A program made the position numbers and the translations under genes. Below, piece by piece: positions 49,336 through 58,156 of a stretch of 64,000 bases of DNA (position 1 is the first letter of the stretch; every line of letters starts with the position of its first letter). The DNA is from an uncultured Bacteroidales bacterium (GTDB lineage Bacteria; Bacteroidota; Bacteroidia; Bacteroidales; FEN-979): positions 1 through 64,000 of the forward strand of contig CAJBYO010000001.1 in NCBI GenBank assembly GCA_903959905.1. The letters run 5' to 3'. The notes under the pieces are model-generated. The model did not search any database, had not been told where the DNA came from, and was given only the letters and a program-made list of their open reading frames with translations.

Positions 49336-51594
49336 ATGTTGGTGGATACTAAGTTAATACAAAGCACTTACGAAAAAATTTCAAGCGGTGTGGCCCATGC
49401 AAAGACGATGCTTGGCAAGCCATTGACCATGACTGAAAAGGTTCTTTACGGACATTTATTTGCGGCTAACCCGTCAGTACCGTACCGTCGCGGCGTTGAT
49501 TATGTCAACTTTTTGCCTGACCGTGTTGCCATGCAGGATGCCACCGCACAGATGGCGCTGCTCCAGTTCATGACAGCAGGCCGCAGCAGTGCTGCAGTTC
49601 CGTCAACAGTGCATTGTGACCACCTTATCCAGGCTCAGCTGGGTGTTAAAACCGACCTTGCCACTGCCATGGTGCAGAATAAAGAGGTATATGATTTCCT
49701 TGAAACCGTTTCAGCAAAATATGACATCGGATTCTGGAAACCGGGTGCAGGAATCATTCACCAGGTAATTTTTGAAAATTATGCATTCCCTGGCGGGATG
49801 ATGATCGGAACCGATTCACATACCCCGAATGCCGGGGGATTGGGCATGGTCGCCATTGGTGTTGGCGGCGCCGATGCCGTGGATGTCATGTCGGGCATGC
49901 CGCTGGAGTTGAAGATGCCGAAAGTGCTTGGTGTTGAACTCACCGGAAAACTGAGTGGCTGGGCCTCCGCCAAGGATGTAATTCTGAAACTTGCCGGTAT
50001 CCTTACCGTTAAGGGAGGAACCGGGTTCATCGTTGAATATTTTGGTGAAGGTGCCGAGTCACTTTCGTGCACTGGCAAAGGAACGATCTGCAATATGGGT
50101 GCGGAGATCGGCGCAACATGCTCCCTCTTTTCCTATGATGCGAAAATGAAGGCCTATCTTGAAGCTACCGGACGTTCGTCGGTGGCCCAACTGGCCGATC
50201 AGTATGCGACTTTCCTTGGTCCGGATGCAGAGGTTCGCGCCAATCCTGAAAAATATTATGATCAGTTCATCCGCATCAACCTTTCCGAGGTAGAACCTTA
50301 TATCAATGGCCCGTTCTCGCCGGATGTGGCGCATCCCATCTCTGAGTTCAAGGCATTTATGAAGGAGAACAACTATCCGGAAGCGTTGGAGGTTGGTTTG
50401 ATCGGGTCATGCACCAACTCATCTTATGAAGATATTTCACGCTCGGCATCCGTAGCAAAACAGGCCAGCGAAAAACATTTAAAGGTGAAAGCAGAGTTTG
50501 TTGTGACCCCAGGATCAGAGCAGATCAGGTACACCTGCGAACGCGACGGATTGCTGGATGTTTTTGACAGCATCGGCGGGGTGGTGATGGCCAATGCCTG
50601 TGGTCCGTGTATCGGTCAGTGGTCAAGGACGATCGACAACCCCGAACGTAAAAACTCCATCCTCAATTCCTTCAACCGCAATTTTGCCAAACGCAACGAC
50701 GGCAATGCTGGTACACACAGTTTTATCTCTTCACCGGAGATCGTGACCGCGCTTACGCTTGCCGGGAGCATGATGTTCAACCCCATCACCGACACGCTGG
50801 TGAATGAGGCAGGACAGCAGGTGAAACTTGATGAGCCCCGGGGAGAAGAACTACCACTGAAAGGGTTTGATGTGAAGGATCCGGGTTACCTGGCGCCTCC
50901 GGCCAACTCTTCTGCGGTTGCAGTCAACGTAAATCCTGATTCCGAAAGGCTTCAGTTGCTTGCCCCATTTGCACCCTGGGAGGGAAGCGACCTTCACGGG
51001 ATGCGCCTGCTGATCAAGGCCAAAGGCAAATGCACCACCGACCATATTTCCATGGCCGGACCGTGGCTGAAGTTCCGCGGACACCTTGACAATATCTCTA
51101 ACAACCTGCTGATGGGCGCCGTTAACTTCTTCAATGAGAAGACCAATGCCGTGAAAAACCCTGAAACCGGTGAATATGGCACTGTTTCCCAAACTGCCCG
51201 TTTATACAAGGCCAAAGGCATTCCCACGATCATTGTTGGTGATGAGAACTACGGTGAAGGCTCATCCCGCGAGCATGCAGCCATGGAGCCGCGCCACCTT
51301 GGCGTTCGCGCAGTGCTGGTGAAATCCTTTGCACGTATTCATGAAACAAACCTGAAAAAGCAGGGCATGCTTGCACTCACATTTGCCAGTCCTGAAGATT
51401 ACCTCAAAATCAGGGAAGACGATTTATTTGACCTCATTGGGCTGGAAACATTTGCACCCGGGAAACTCCTTTCATTGAAGCTTCGTCATGCCGATGGCAC
51501 CACCGAAGAGATTGCCATTAACCACAGTTACAGTGATCAGCAGATTGAGTGGTTTAAGGCGGGGAGTGCGTTGAATTATATGAAAACGCTGTAA
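49336..51594 (+). CDS. aconitate hydratase
   Basis: Isomerises citrate to isocitrate in the TCA cycle through a [4Fe-4S] cluster; cytoplasmic. The 752 residues match the mitochondrial-type aconitase. Cluster ligands are C359 in [11 protein letters not shown] and C422 and C425 in [11 protein letters not shown]. The active-site region [18 protein letters not shown] and swivel-domain [12 protein letters not shown] are present. Divergent from the acyl-ligase fusion; icd is nearby on the other strand. Its 3' end runs into a heptamer array. Confidence 0.96.
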   Translation: MLVDTKLIQSTYEKISSGVAHAKTMLGKPLTMTEKVLYGHLFAANPSVPYRRGVDYVNFLPDRVAMQDATAQMALLQFMTAGRSSAAVPSTVHCDHLIQAQLGVKTDLATAMVQNKEVYDFLETVSAKYDIGFWKPGAGIIHQVIFENYAFPGGMMIGTDSHTPNAGGLGMVAIGVGGADAVDVMSGMPLELKMPKVLGVELTGKLSGWASAKDVILKLAGILTVKGGTGFIVEYFGEGAESLSCTGKGTICNMGAEIGATCSLFSYDAKMKAYLEATGRSSVAQLADQYATFLGPDAEVRANPEKYYDQFIRINLSEVEPYINGPFSPDVAHPISEFKAFMKENNYPEALEVGLIGSCTNSSYEDISRSASVAKQASEKHLKVKAEFVVTPGSEQIRYTCERDGLLDVFDSIGGVVMANACGPCIGQWSRTIDNPERKNSILNSFNRNFAKRNDGNAGTHSFISSPEIVTALTLAGSMMFNPITDTLVNEAGQQVKLDEPRGEELPLKGFDVKDPGYLAPPANSSAVAVNVNPDSERLQLLAPFAPWEGSDLHGMRLLIKAKGKCTTDHISMAGPWLKFRGHLDNISNNLLMGAVNFFNEKTNAVKNPETGEYGTVSQTARLYKAKGIPTIIVGDENYGEGSSREHAAMEPRHLGVRAVLVKSFARIHETNLKKQGMLALTFASPEDYLKIREDDLFDLIGLETFAPGKLLSLKLRHADGTTEEIAINHSYSDQQIEWFKAGSALNYMKTL

Positions 51595-51599
51595 AAAGT

Positions 51600-51662
51600 G
51601 ACGGGTGACAGGTGACAGGTGACGCGTGACAGGTGACGCGTGACGCGTGACAGGTGACAGGT
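51600..51662. repeat. heptamer array GAC(A/G/C)(G/C)GT, 9 units
   Basis: Nine 7-base units (GACGGGT, GACAGGT, GACGCGT in mixed order) starting 5 bases after the aconitase stop. The unit repertoire matches the array at 15478-15561. It continues into AAATGCCA-type words to about 51735. Confidence 0.9.
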
Positions 51663-51733
51663 GCCAACTATCAAATGCCAAATGCCAAATGAGCGCTAAT
51701 CTGGCACCTGATATTTGGCATTTGACATTTCAT

Positions 51734-53182
51734 TCAATGAATTACTGAGATTTTCTTCACCACGGTTCCTCTGGCGTTTTTTATCCGTACCATATAAATT
51801 CCCTCCGGTAAGACTTCAACCGGCAGACTGAATTCTGTTTCATTTACAGATTTCAGGGAGTATTGCGAAACTCCAACCAGGTTGAACACTTCGCATGATT
51901 CAACAGGGGTGTTGCTTTTAACAAACAATACTGTATTCGCGGGCTGGGGATAAAACTGAATCCCTGATTTACCAGCCGTTTCAATGCCTACTGAATAATC
52001 AACAACCAGCGTGTCGCAGGGGGCTTCGCATAATACCGTATTCGACAGCATGTCACGTTGTACATCTGTGATGATGTATCTGAAGGTACCGCCCAGGATG
52101 GAAGAAGGAATGACATCAATGTATTGTAAACTGGTGATGAGGCTGGCGTTGAGTTTGTTAAAAGGAGGCAGCCCGTTTTCATCGGTCCGGTAAACATTGT
52201 AACCGCTTACACCCTGCAGACTGTCGCAATCGGGATGTTGCCAGGAGAGTTGGATGCTGTTGCCTGACCGGCTGTAGATGCATGCAGCAGGTCCTTTGCA
52301 CACAGGGGAAAGCCTGATGTTGTCCACCTCCCAGCCGGCAATGCCGGTGCTGCTTGTGCCAGATGCTTTAAACCCAAGTTTCAGTCTTTTTCCGGATACC
52401 TCCGAGATATCCAGTTTCTGGTGAATCCATCCGGTTGAGCCCTCATTTTTCAGTTCCATGACGGGAATCCAGGTGTTATCCATGAAATACCCGGCTGTCA
52501 GTTTCTCTGTGCCGGATAAAGAAATATCATTCAGCGTATAATCAAACTCCAGGTAAATGTTGGCACATTTCCACGGGGTGGCAGGCAAGGAGAGGCTTTT
52601 CATGGTCACTTCATAATTCTGGAGCAGGGGTGATCCGGAGAAAACAGCTGTTGGAAGCGGGTTTCCCTGTCCCGTATCAATGCTCCAGTTGCTTTGGGAG
52701 GGCATGAACTGCCAGTTCTGGAACATGAAGCTGCCTGCATCCCAGGGCTCGTAAAACGGCATGGGCGCATCGCAATTGAAAACAATGGTTATCGGGCCTG
52801 CCGGGGATGATTCTCCGAACTGACCGGGCAGGCCATATGGTGTGAGATCATATTTTGCGGTTATTGAGTAAGTGTATGTTCCATAATCAATACCGCAATC
52901 AAAGTAGTTCAGACTGTCCTCACCCGGCCTGTAGTTTATAAAGCTTCCTCCACGATAAACGTTGTAGCCTATAAGTCCGGCCGGGATGGTGCCTGTGGGT
53001 GTCAGGGGCTTTTGCCAGTGAACATAAATACAACATTCAACCTGGTCTACCCCTGCGTTTAAGGGCGGGTAAAGTGTGTAAGGGTTGCTTGCGGGAAGTG
53101 TTGCCTGTCCAAATACCGATCCGGCGATCATGATGGCAAGCAGGAAATATACCCGGATGGCTGATTTCTGAAAGGGATTCAT
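51734..53182 (-). CDS. secreted FN3/beta-sandwich protein with T9SS sorting domain
   Basis: 482 residues. Signal peptide about 1-25, ending SVFGQ. Two FN3-like segments (IYVHWQKPLTPTG near 55; SIQLSWQHPDC near 315) flank a jelly-roll type anchor domain (about 140-295, ending WEVDNIRLS), and a type A T9SS domain (FYPQPANTVLFV) ends the protein. No catalytic motif. Probably an adhesion or substrate-binding protein on the cell surface. It converges on aconitase across a region of tandem words; upstream, on the same strand, is an AAA ATPase gene 90 bp away. Confidence 0.85.
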   Translation of the reverse strand: MNPFQKSAIRVYFLLAIMIAGSVFGQATLPASNPYTLYPPLNAGVDQVECCIYVHWQKPLTPTGTIPAGLIGYNVYRGGSFINYRPGEDSLNYFDCGIDYGTYTYSITAKYDLTPYGLPGQFGESSPAGPITIVFNCDAPMPFYEPWDAGSFMFQNWQFMPSQSNWSIDTGQGNPLPTAVFSGSPLLQNYEVTMKSLSLPATPWKCANIYLEFDYTLNDISLSGTEKLTAGYFMDNTWIPVMELKNEGSTGWIHQKLDISEVSGKRLKLGFKASGTSSTGIAGWEVDNIRLSPVCKGPAACIYSRSGNSIQLSWQHPDCDSLQGVSGYNVYRTDENGLPPFNKLNASLITSLQYIDVIPSSILGGTFRYIITDVQRDMLSNTVLCEAPCDTLVVDYSVGIETAGKSGIQFYPQPANTVLFVKSNTPVESCEVFNLVGVSQYSLKSVNETEFSLPVEVLPEGIYMVRIKNARGTVVKKISVIH

Positions 53183-53272
53183 GATGAGAGGGTTATATGG
53201 ATGAAAAAGAACGGGATGGAAATTGTTCAGTAAAGATAAGCGATCAGGGGCCTGAAAGCAATAGGCAGCCCG

Positions 53273-54640
53273 TTAATTCTTGCTGTAAAGGTCCCTTTTC
53301 TGCAGTTTTGAGTGATTTTGCGGTTGCATGAGCCTGTAAACCACCTCTTTTTCTGATAATCTGAACAGCCTTTCCGGCTCGGTGCGGAGTTCTTCAAGAT
53401 ATGACTGCAGCCGAAAGAAGGGGATGAAGTGAACGGTTGTGGCATCAATCGTCAGTTTACCGGAGTAGGAGAGGTTAACCACCCATGCATCGGTTGGGTG
53501 GTAATGATCAATGAAACTGCGCAGTGATCGGGTGACCTCCGGTTTCTTAAGGGTGGTGTATTTTACCTCCACCGGGAGTGGGTTCTCATATCGCTCAATT
53601 ACAAAGTCAACCTCGGCTTTGTTGATGGTGCGCCAGAAGTGGAGGTCGTAAATATGGCGTTGCAGCGTATCAAGCAACATCGTACACACCAGGTTCTGAA
53701 AAATAAAACCCTGGTCACGGTGGTTGTGGATATTGCCAAACATCCGGATGGCAAAGTTCCGCATCCCGTGATCAACGAAATAGACCACCGGGGATTTGGT
53801 GATCTCCTTGATCTTATTGCCATGCAGCGGAGGGATCATCTTCAGGAACCATGTGCGCTCAGCATACCACAGGTACTTGCGAATGGTGGGAAGTGCTGCA
53901 TTCGTTTCATTTGAAAGTCCGGAAAGATTGATCATCTCACCCGTTTGGGCTGCCAGCAGGCTGATCATGCGACCATATACCTCCGGGCCATGCCCTTTCA
54001 GCAGGGAATGGATGTCCCTGGTCATATAGGATTGATATATTTCATTGATCACATCCATCTTTTCATGAACGGAAGATGCAGTGATCACCCGCGGATAACC
54101 GCCGAAATTGAGGTATTCATTCAGCAAGCCAAGGGCCCCGGGAAGATCATTCATGAGAAACGAATCAAGATGGCCCGCATGTTTATAACCGGTGCGGAAA
54201 TCGGCGAATTCAAAGAAGCTGACCGGCATGACTTCAAATACCCGCTTACGGCCGGCCATTGATTCCTGCAGACTTGCCCGCAATTCAAGGCTCCCCGATC
54301 CGGAGAGGATAAATTTTACCGGTAAATGCATGTCATACAGGCCTTTCATGAAATGACCGGCATTCTCTTTCAGCTGGATTTCATCGATAAATATGTATGC
54401 TTTCCGATTGCCTGTTTCACGATTTATATTTTCAAGCAGGGCTGCCTGGGAGGCAACTACAAGATAATCGGCTTCATTGTCTAGTTGGAGGAACATGACA
54501 GGACAGCCCTTGCCGACAAGGCTTTCTGCCATCATGCGCATCAGGGTTGTTTTGCCAACCTGTCGTGGCCCCGTGATCAGGGTGATTTCCGGTTCATCCA
54601 GGTGGGCAAGGAGATCTTTCAGGATATTTCGCCGTATCAT
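53273..54640 (-). CDS. AAA family ATPase with DUF4143 domain
   Basis: 455 residues from the ATG at 54640; the open frame extends to 54679. The Walker A motif GPRQVGKTTL is near residue 24 and a Walker B-like AYIFIDEIQL near 85, followed by the wHTH and DUF4143 parts (NKAEVDFVIE, LPVEVKYTTLKKPEV), which resemble a restriction-endonuclease fold. These proteins are common in mobile gene sets; their target is generally unknown. No toxin or defence partner is visible next to it. Confidence 0.9.
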   Translation of the reverse strand: MIRRNILKDLLAHLDEPEITLITGPRQVGKTTLMRMMAESLVGKGCPVMFLQLDNEADYLVVASQAALLENINRETGNRKAYIFIDEIQLKENAGHFMKGLYDMHLPVKFILSGSGSLELRASLQESMAGRKRVFEVMPVSFFEFADFRTGYKHAGHLDSFLMNDLPGALGLLNEYLNFGGYPRVITASSVHEKMDVINEIYQSYMTRDIHSLLKGHGPEVYGRMISLLAAQTGEMINLSGLSNETNAALPTIRKYLWYAERTWFLKMIPPLHGNKIKEITKSPVVYFVDHGMRNFAIRMFGNIHNHRDQGFIFQNLVCTMLLDTLQRHIYDLHFWRTINKAEVDFVIERYENPLPVEVKYTTLKKPEVTRSLRSFIDHYHPTDAWVVNLSYSGKLTIDATTVHFIPFFRLQSYLEELRTEPERLFRLSEKEVVYRLMQPQNHSKLQKRDLYSKN

Positions 54641-54694
54641 GGTGCGTGATTTAGCCAGATAATAAGCACAAATGTACAAAAATATCGGGTAAAT

Positions 54695-55498
54695 TCAGCA
54701 GGATCCGTACATTTTTATCATGGCATCGTTCACCAGCCGGCGTGCCAGCCACCGGGGAATCATGTTCAGCAGGAAGAAATATTGCATCCGGTTCGTCAGC
54801 CCCGGGATGCATTGAATTTGCCGGCCCAGTCTGGACAGGGCGTAGGAAGCAACAGGCTCCGGTTCCATGATCTGCGGTTTCATTTTATCCAGGTCCGGCT
54901 TGCTTTTCCAGTAGGTTGGGGTGGAAACGGTACCGGCACAACACACGCTGATGTCAATTCCATGCACTTTCAGCTCCTGGCTCAGCGCTTCCGCCAGCCG
55001 GATGCTGAAGGCTTTGGTGGCGGCATAGGTGGCAACGAATTGCGGACCGATCAGTCCGGCAAGCGATGAAACAAGGATGATCCCGCCTTTTTCCTGTGAT
55101 GCAATCAGCCTGCTTGAAAACCCATGCACAAGGTGGAGAAGTGTCCGGGTGTTTACTGAAAGAAAACCATCGAGTTGGGAGGTGTTGAGACTGGTGAACC
55201 GGGCAACCCTGCTCCAGCCTGCCACATAGATCATCAGCCGGCATCCTTTATCCGCAACCGCTTTCATGCACTGTTCAGCGGCATCCAGCGCGGCAAGGTC
55301 AAGATGTAAAGAGACAGTTTCAACATGGTTATTTTTTCTGATTGTCTCTGCCAGTGTATCCATCGCCGGTGCATTGATATCCACCATGATGATGTTGAAT
55401 CCGTTCGCCGCCATCGTCTTGCAGAATCCTTCTCCTAATCCTTCTGCAGCGCCGGCTACCAGTGCCCAGTTGCCGTATCGTTCAGTGAGTGATGCCAT
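54695..55498 (-). CDS. short-chain dehydrogenase/reductase (SDR)
   Basis: 267 residues from the ATG at 55498, where the family N-terminus (MASLTERYGNWALVAGAAEG) begins; the longer frame to 55636 adds nothing recognisable. NAD(P)-binding GAAEGLGEGF is at about 16-25, the active Ser in ILVSSLAGLIG and the YxxxK motif as YAATK. It is divergent from the DUF1214 gene with 49 bp between starts, and together with 55548-59183 forms a four-gene set that also has a sulfotransferase and a second SDR. Substrate unknown; a lipid or steroid-like alcohol is plausible. Confidence 0.88.
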   Translation of the reverse strand: MASLTERYGNWALVAGAAEGLGEGFCKTMAANGFNIIMVDINAPAMDTLAETIRKNNHVETVSLHLDLAALDAAEQCMKAVADKGCRLMIYVAGWSRVARFTSLNTSQLDGFLSVNTRTLLHLVHGFSSRLIASQEKGGIILVSSLAGLIGPQFVATYAATKAFSIRLAEALSQELKVHGIDISVCCAGTVSTPTYWKSKPDLDKMKPQIMEPEPVASYALSRLGRQIQCIPGLTNRMQYFFLLNMIPRWLARRLVNDAMIKMYGSC

Positions 55499-55547
55499 GA
55501 TTTTTCTATCTTTGCCGATCCTGCAATGATAGGTAATAATTTTCAAC

Positions 55548-56720
55548 ATGAGAAAGCTGTTGTTTTTAATTTTGGGGCTGCTGAAAACGTTTCGCCGGGC
55601 CGGGATGAAGATCCGGGGAAAAACGGAAGCCGACATTCATGCAGAGCGCATCGTATCAGGCAAAGCCTGGGATGAATTCTGTGACAACCTCAAAACTGCA
55701 GGTGCCTCGCTGATGTATCCGGGCGCACCCCGCGATGCATTCAACCAGGCGGAAGGGATACGCTACCTGTCGCGGCTTACACGCGGCGGACTGGAGGCCT
55801 TTGTAGAATTCTGCGACCCCGCTTTCCCGGTTTTAAAAAGAATGGCACACGAAACGGTGAAGCTTGGCGCCGATAATCCCGACAACTACTATTTCAATGC
55901 CCAGATCAGCGGCAAATACAGTTACCGCCTTCGCGGGAAGCGCAACTCCGTGCATTATATAGGCTTCTTTACGCAGAACGGAAATTACGGAACAACCGGC
56001 GGAATGGCACCATGCGGTGCACTGGAACATACTGCCCTGAAACTGGAGGCGGACGGCAGTTTTGAGATCATGCTCAGTCGAACCCCCACGGGTAAAAACT
56101 GGCTGAAAATAGAACCGGAAACCACGATGCTGATGGTTCGGCAGACTTTTCTTAACCGGTTCAGCGAAACCCCGGCTGAAGTTACCATTGAAAACCTAGA
56201 CGGGCGCACCGCCCCGGATCCGGTTACCCCTGCCATGATTGATGAGGGACTTAAAACGGCCTCCATGTTCGTGGCTGGCGCTTCCATGATGTTTGCCAAA
56301 TGGGCTCAGGGATTTCAGAAACACACCAATAAACTGCCGCTTTTTGACCCGGAAGTTTCCAACGCCGCCGGGGGGGATGCCGCCATAATATATTATCACA
56401 GCCACTGGAGACTGGCAGAAAATGAGTCACTGGTTATCACCGTAAAGCCGCCCGATTGTGATTCATGGAATTTCCAGCTCAACAACTATTGGATGGAATC
56501 GCTTGATTACCGCTATTTCACGATATGCATCAACAAGGCTTCCGCGCATTACGAGGCCGACGGGTCGGTGCGGGTTATTGTGGCGCACAGCGATCCGGGA
56601 AAGCCGAACTGGATCAATACATGCGGACACAGAGAAGGGACGATGTTGTGGAGATGGTACAGGCTGGGAGAGGGGGAGGTGGGGGTTGAGCCGGGGTGTG
56701 AGGTGACGCGTGACGGGTGA
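55548..56720 (+). CDS. DUF1214 domain protein
   Basis: 390 residues. The C-terminal half holds the DUF1214 signature: YYHSHWRLAENESLVITV, WNFQLNNYWMESLDYR and HSDPGKPNWINTCGHREG. The N-terminal half is of the DUF1254-less type and begins with a short hydrophobic stretch that may be a membrane anchor. No catalytic residues are established for the family. The last residues (CEVTRDG) and the stop codon are encoded by GTGACGCGTGACGGGTGA, units of the heptamer repeat. Start divergent from the SDR gene; followed by the sulfotransferase. Confidence 0.85.
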   Translation: MRKLLFLILGLLKTFRRAGMKIRGKTEADIHAERIVSGKAWDEFCDNLKTAGASLMYPGAPRDAFNQAEGIRYLSRLTRGGLEAFVEFCDPAFPVLKRMAHETVKLGADNPDNYYFNAQISGKYSYRLRGKRNSVHYIGFFTQNGNYGTTGGMAPCGALEHTALKLEADGSFEIMLSRTPTGKNWLKIEPETTMLMVRQTFLNRFSETPAEVTIENLDGRTAPDPVTPAMIDEGLKTASMFVAGASMMFAKWAQGFQKHTNKLPLFDPEVSNAAGGDAAIIYYHSHWRLAENESLVITVKPPDCDSWNFQLNNYWMESLDYRYFTICINKASAHYEADGSVRVIVAHSDPGKPNWINTCGHREGTMLWRWYRLGEGEVGVEPGCEVTRDG

Positions 56721-56760
56721 CAAATGACATTTGAGATTTGAGATATGAGATATGACATTT
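56702..56760. repeat. mixed heptamer/octamer words after the DUF1214 gene
   Basis: GTGACGCGTGACGGGTGA (56702-56719) encodes the end of the DUF1214 gene, then the words CATTTGAG, ATTTGAG, ATATGAG and CATTTGAC follow. These link the heptamer family to the ATTTGACATTTG words near 51720. Confidence 0.6.
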
Positions 56761-56770
56761 GACAAATTAC

Positions 56771-56860
56771 GAATGACGAATATGCGAATGACGAATATGC
56801 GAATGACGAATAAGGGAATAACGAATATGCGAATGACGAATATGCGAATGACGAATGAAG
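56771..56860. repeat. 15-bp tandem array (GAATGACGAATATGC), 6 units, supplying the sulfotransferase start codon
   Basis: Six units of exactly 15 bases (7+8), two with substitutions. The last unit, GAATGACGAATGAAG at 56846-56860, contains the ATG (56855-56857) used by the sulfotransferase. The 90-bp array is a multiple of three. Confidence 0.9.
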
Positions 56861-58156
56861 AATAGCTTTCGGAAGAGCCCGGGATGGTTTAGGGGGATCA
56901 ACCAGGTTTGGGGAGGGACGTACTTCCTGGGGACAAATATCAGGCTGGAAAAGGATGACCTTATCAGGCGGGCAAGGAAAATTACCGGGTTGAACGACCT
57001 TGGCAGTGATTTCAATGATGAACCGCTGGAGAGGCTGCTGTCATCGGTAAACCAGGAGGCAGAGTTGCATCCCATCGGGCGGTTTATCACCCGGGAGCGG
57101 TTTGTCAGCCTGCTGAGTATCCGTTTGCGGGCGGAACATTATTTTAAGAAGCACCAGCAGATCCTGGAGCAGGAACTTTACCCGGCATGGATCATCGTTG
57201 GACTGCAACGCACCGGTACCACCAAACTGCAGCGCTTGTTGGCGCAGGACCCCGACCACCGCGTCATCCCCAGCTGGGAAGTGATCAACCCCATGCCAAC
57301 CGACCTGGACCTGTATGACTTATCTCCGGAAACGCTGCTCACCCGCTCACCCGCTCACCCGCCCACCAGTGCATATCCCAAACCGGGCGACAAACGCATT
57401 TCCATTGCCAACACCTCCGTCAAGGCTCTGAAGTTCATGTCGCCGGGGTTCTTTGCCATTCATCCCATTGATGCCATGCAGCCTGAGGAGGATATCCTGA
57501 TGCTTGACGTCAGTTTCATGAGCACCACGCCTGAAGCGATGATGCATGTGCCGTCTTACGCAAACTGGCTGGAGAATACGGATCAGTCGGCGGCCTATAT
57601 CTATATGGTAAAGTTGCTGAAGTTCCTGCAATGGATCAGGCCTGCCAAACGGTGGGTGCTGAAAACGCCCCACCATCTTGAGTTCACCGGGCTGATTGAA
57701 AAGCATTTCGGCGATGTCAGGTTCCTCTGGCCGCACCGCAGCCTGAATGAATCTGTCCCCTCTTTCCTGAGCATGGTCACCTATAACAGGATGATCTTCA
57801 GCAATCATGTTGATGAGCGGCAGGTAGCAGAACACTGGGTGCGCAAAATCGGGTATATGCTCGACCAGGCCGTTGACCACAGGCTTCAGCCAGGGAATGA
57901 TGCTAAGTTCATTGACATCCGCTATAAGAGTCTGATCACCGATTCAATCGGCGAACTGGATAAGATTTACAAATTCAACGGCGGCCTTAAGCCTGCACTC
58001 ACCGAACAGTTCCTCCGGCACGAACAGGAGCACCCCCATCAGAAACATGGGGTTCACCAGTATTCGCTGGAAGACTTCGGCATCACCGGCGGAACGATTG
58101 ACGCCTGCACAAAAAAATATTCAGAGTTCCTTAAGAACCATTATGACAGCCTCTAA
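56855..58156 (+). CDS. sulfotransferase family protein
   Basis: 433 residues, Sulfotransfer_3-like, of the kind common in actinobacteria and marine bacteria. The PAPS 5'-phosphosulfate loop is GLQRTGTTKLQRLL (116-129). It transfers sulfate from PAPS to an acceptor, here unknown. Start: the ATG at 56855 lies inside the 15-bp array, but no better start exists in frame. Residues about 161-171 (LLTRSPAHPP) are encoded by three GCTCACCC octamers (57337-57367), an insertion relative to typical members. Its stop overlaps the start of the SDR gene by 14 bp, so the two are coupled. Confidence 0.9.
   Translation: MKNSFRKSPGWFRGINQVWGGTYFLGTNIRLEKDDLIRRARKITGLNDLGSDFNDEPLERLLSSVNQEAELHPIGRFITRERFVSLLSIRLRAEHYFKKHQQILEQELYPAWIIVGLQRTGTTKLQRLLAQDPDHRVIPSWEVINPMPTDLDLYDLSPETLLTRSPAHPPTSAYPKPGDKRISIANTSVKALKFMSPGFFAIHPIDAMQPEEDILMLDVSFMSTTPEAMMHVPSYANWLENTDQSAAYIYMVKLLKFLQWIRPAKRWVLKTPHHLEFTGLIEKHFGDVRFLWPHRSLNESVPSFLSMVTYNRMIFSNHVDERQVAEHWVRKIGYMLDQAVDHRLQPGNDAKFIDIRYKSLITDSIGELDKIYKFNGGLKPALTEQFLRHEQEHPHQKHGVHQYSLEDFGITGGTIDACTKKYSEFLKNHYDSL
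57337..57367. repeat. octamer GCTCACCC insertion inside the sulfotransferase gene
   Basis: Three GCTCACCC units and one variant (GCCCACCA), 31 bases. Reverse complement of the GTGAGCGG units near mnmA (13515-13550). In frame; adds a Ser/Pro loop. Confidence 0.75.

Noticed and set aside
53273..54640. AAA/DUF4143 ATPase as part of a defence system
   Set aside because: Single gene without partner; DUF4143 ATPases are widespread and unassigned.
55499..55636. Longer N-terminus for the first SDR
   Set aside because: 46 extra residues show no homology-like pattern and overlap the divergent gene's start region.
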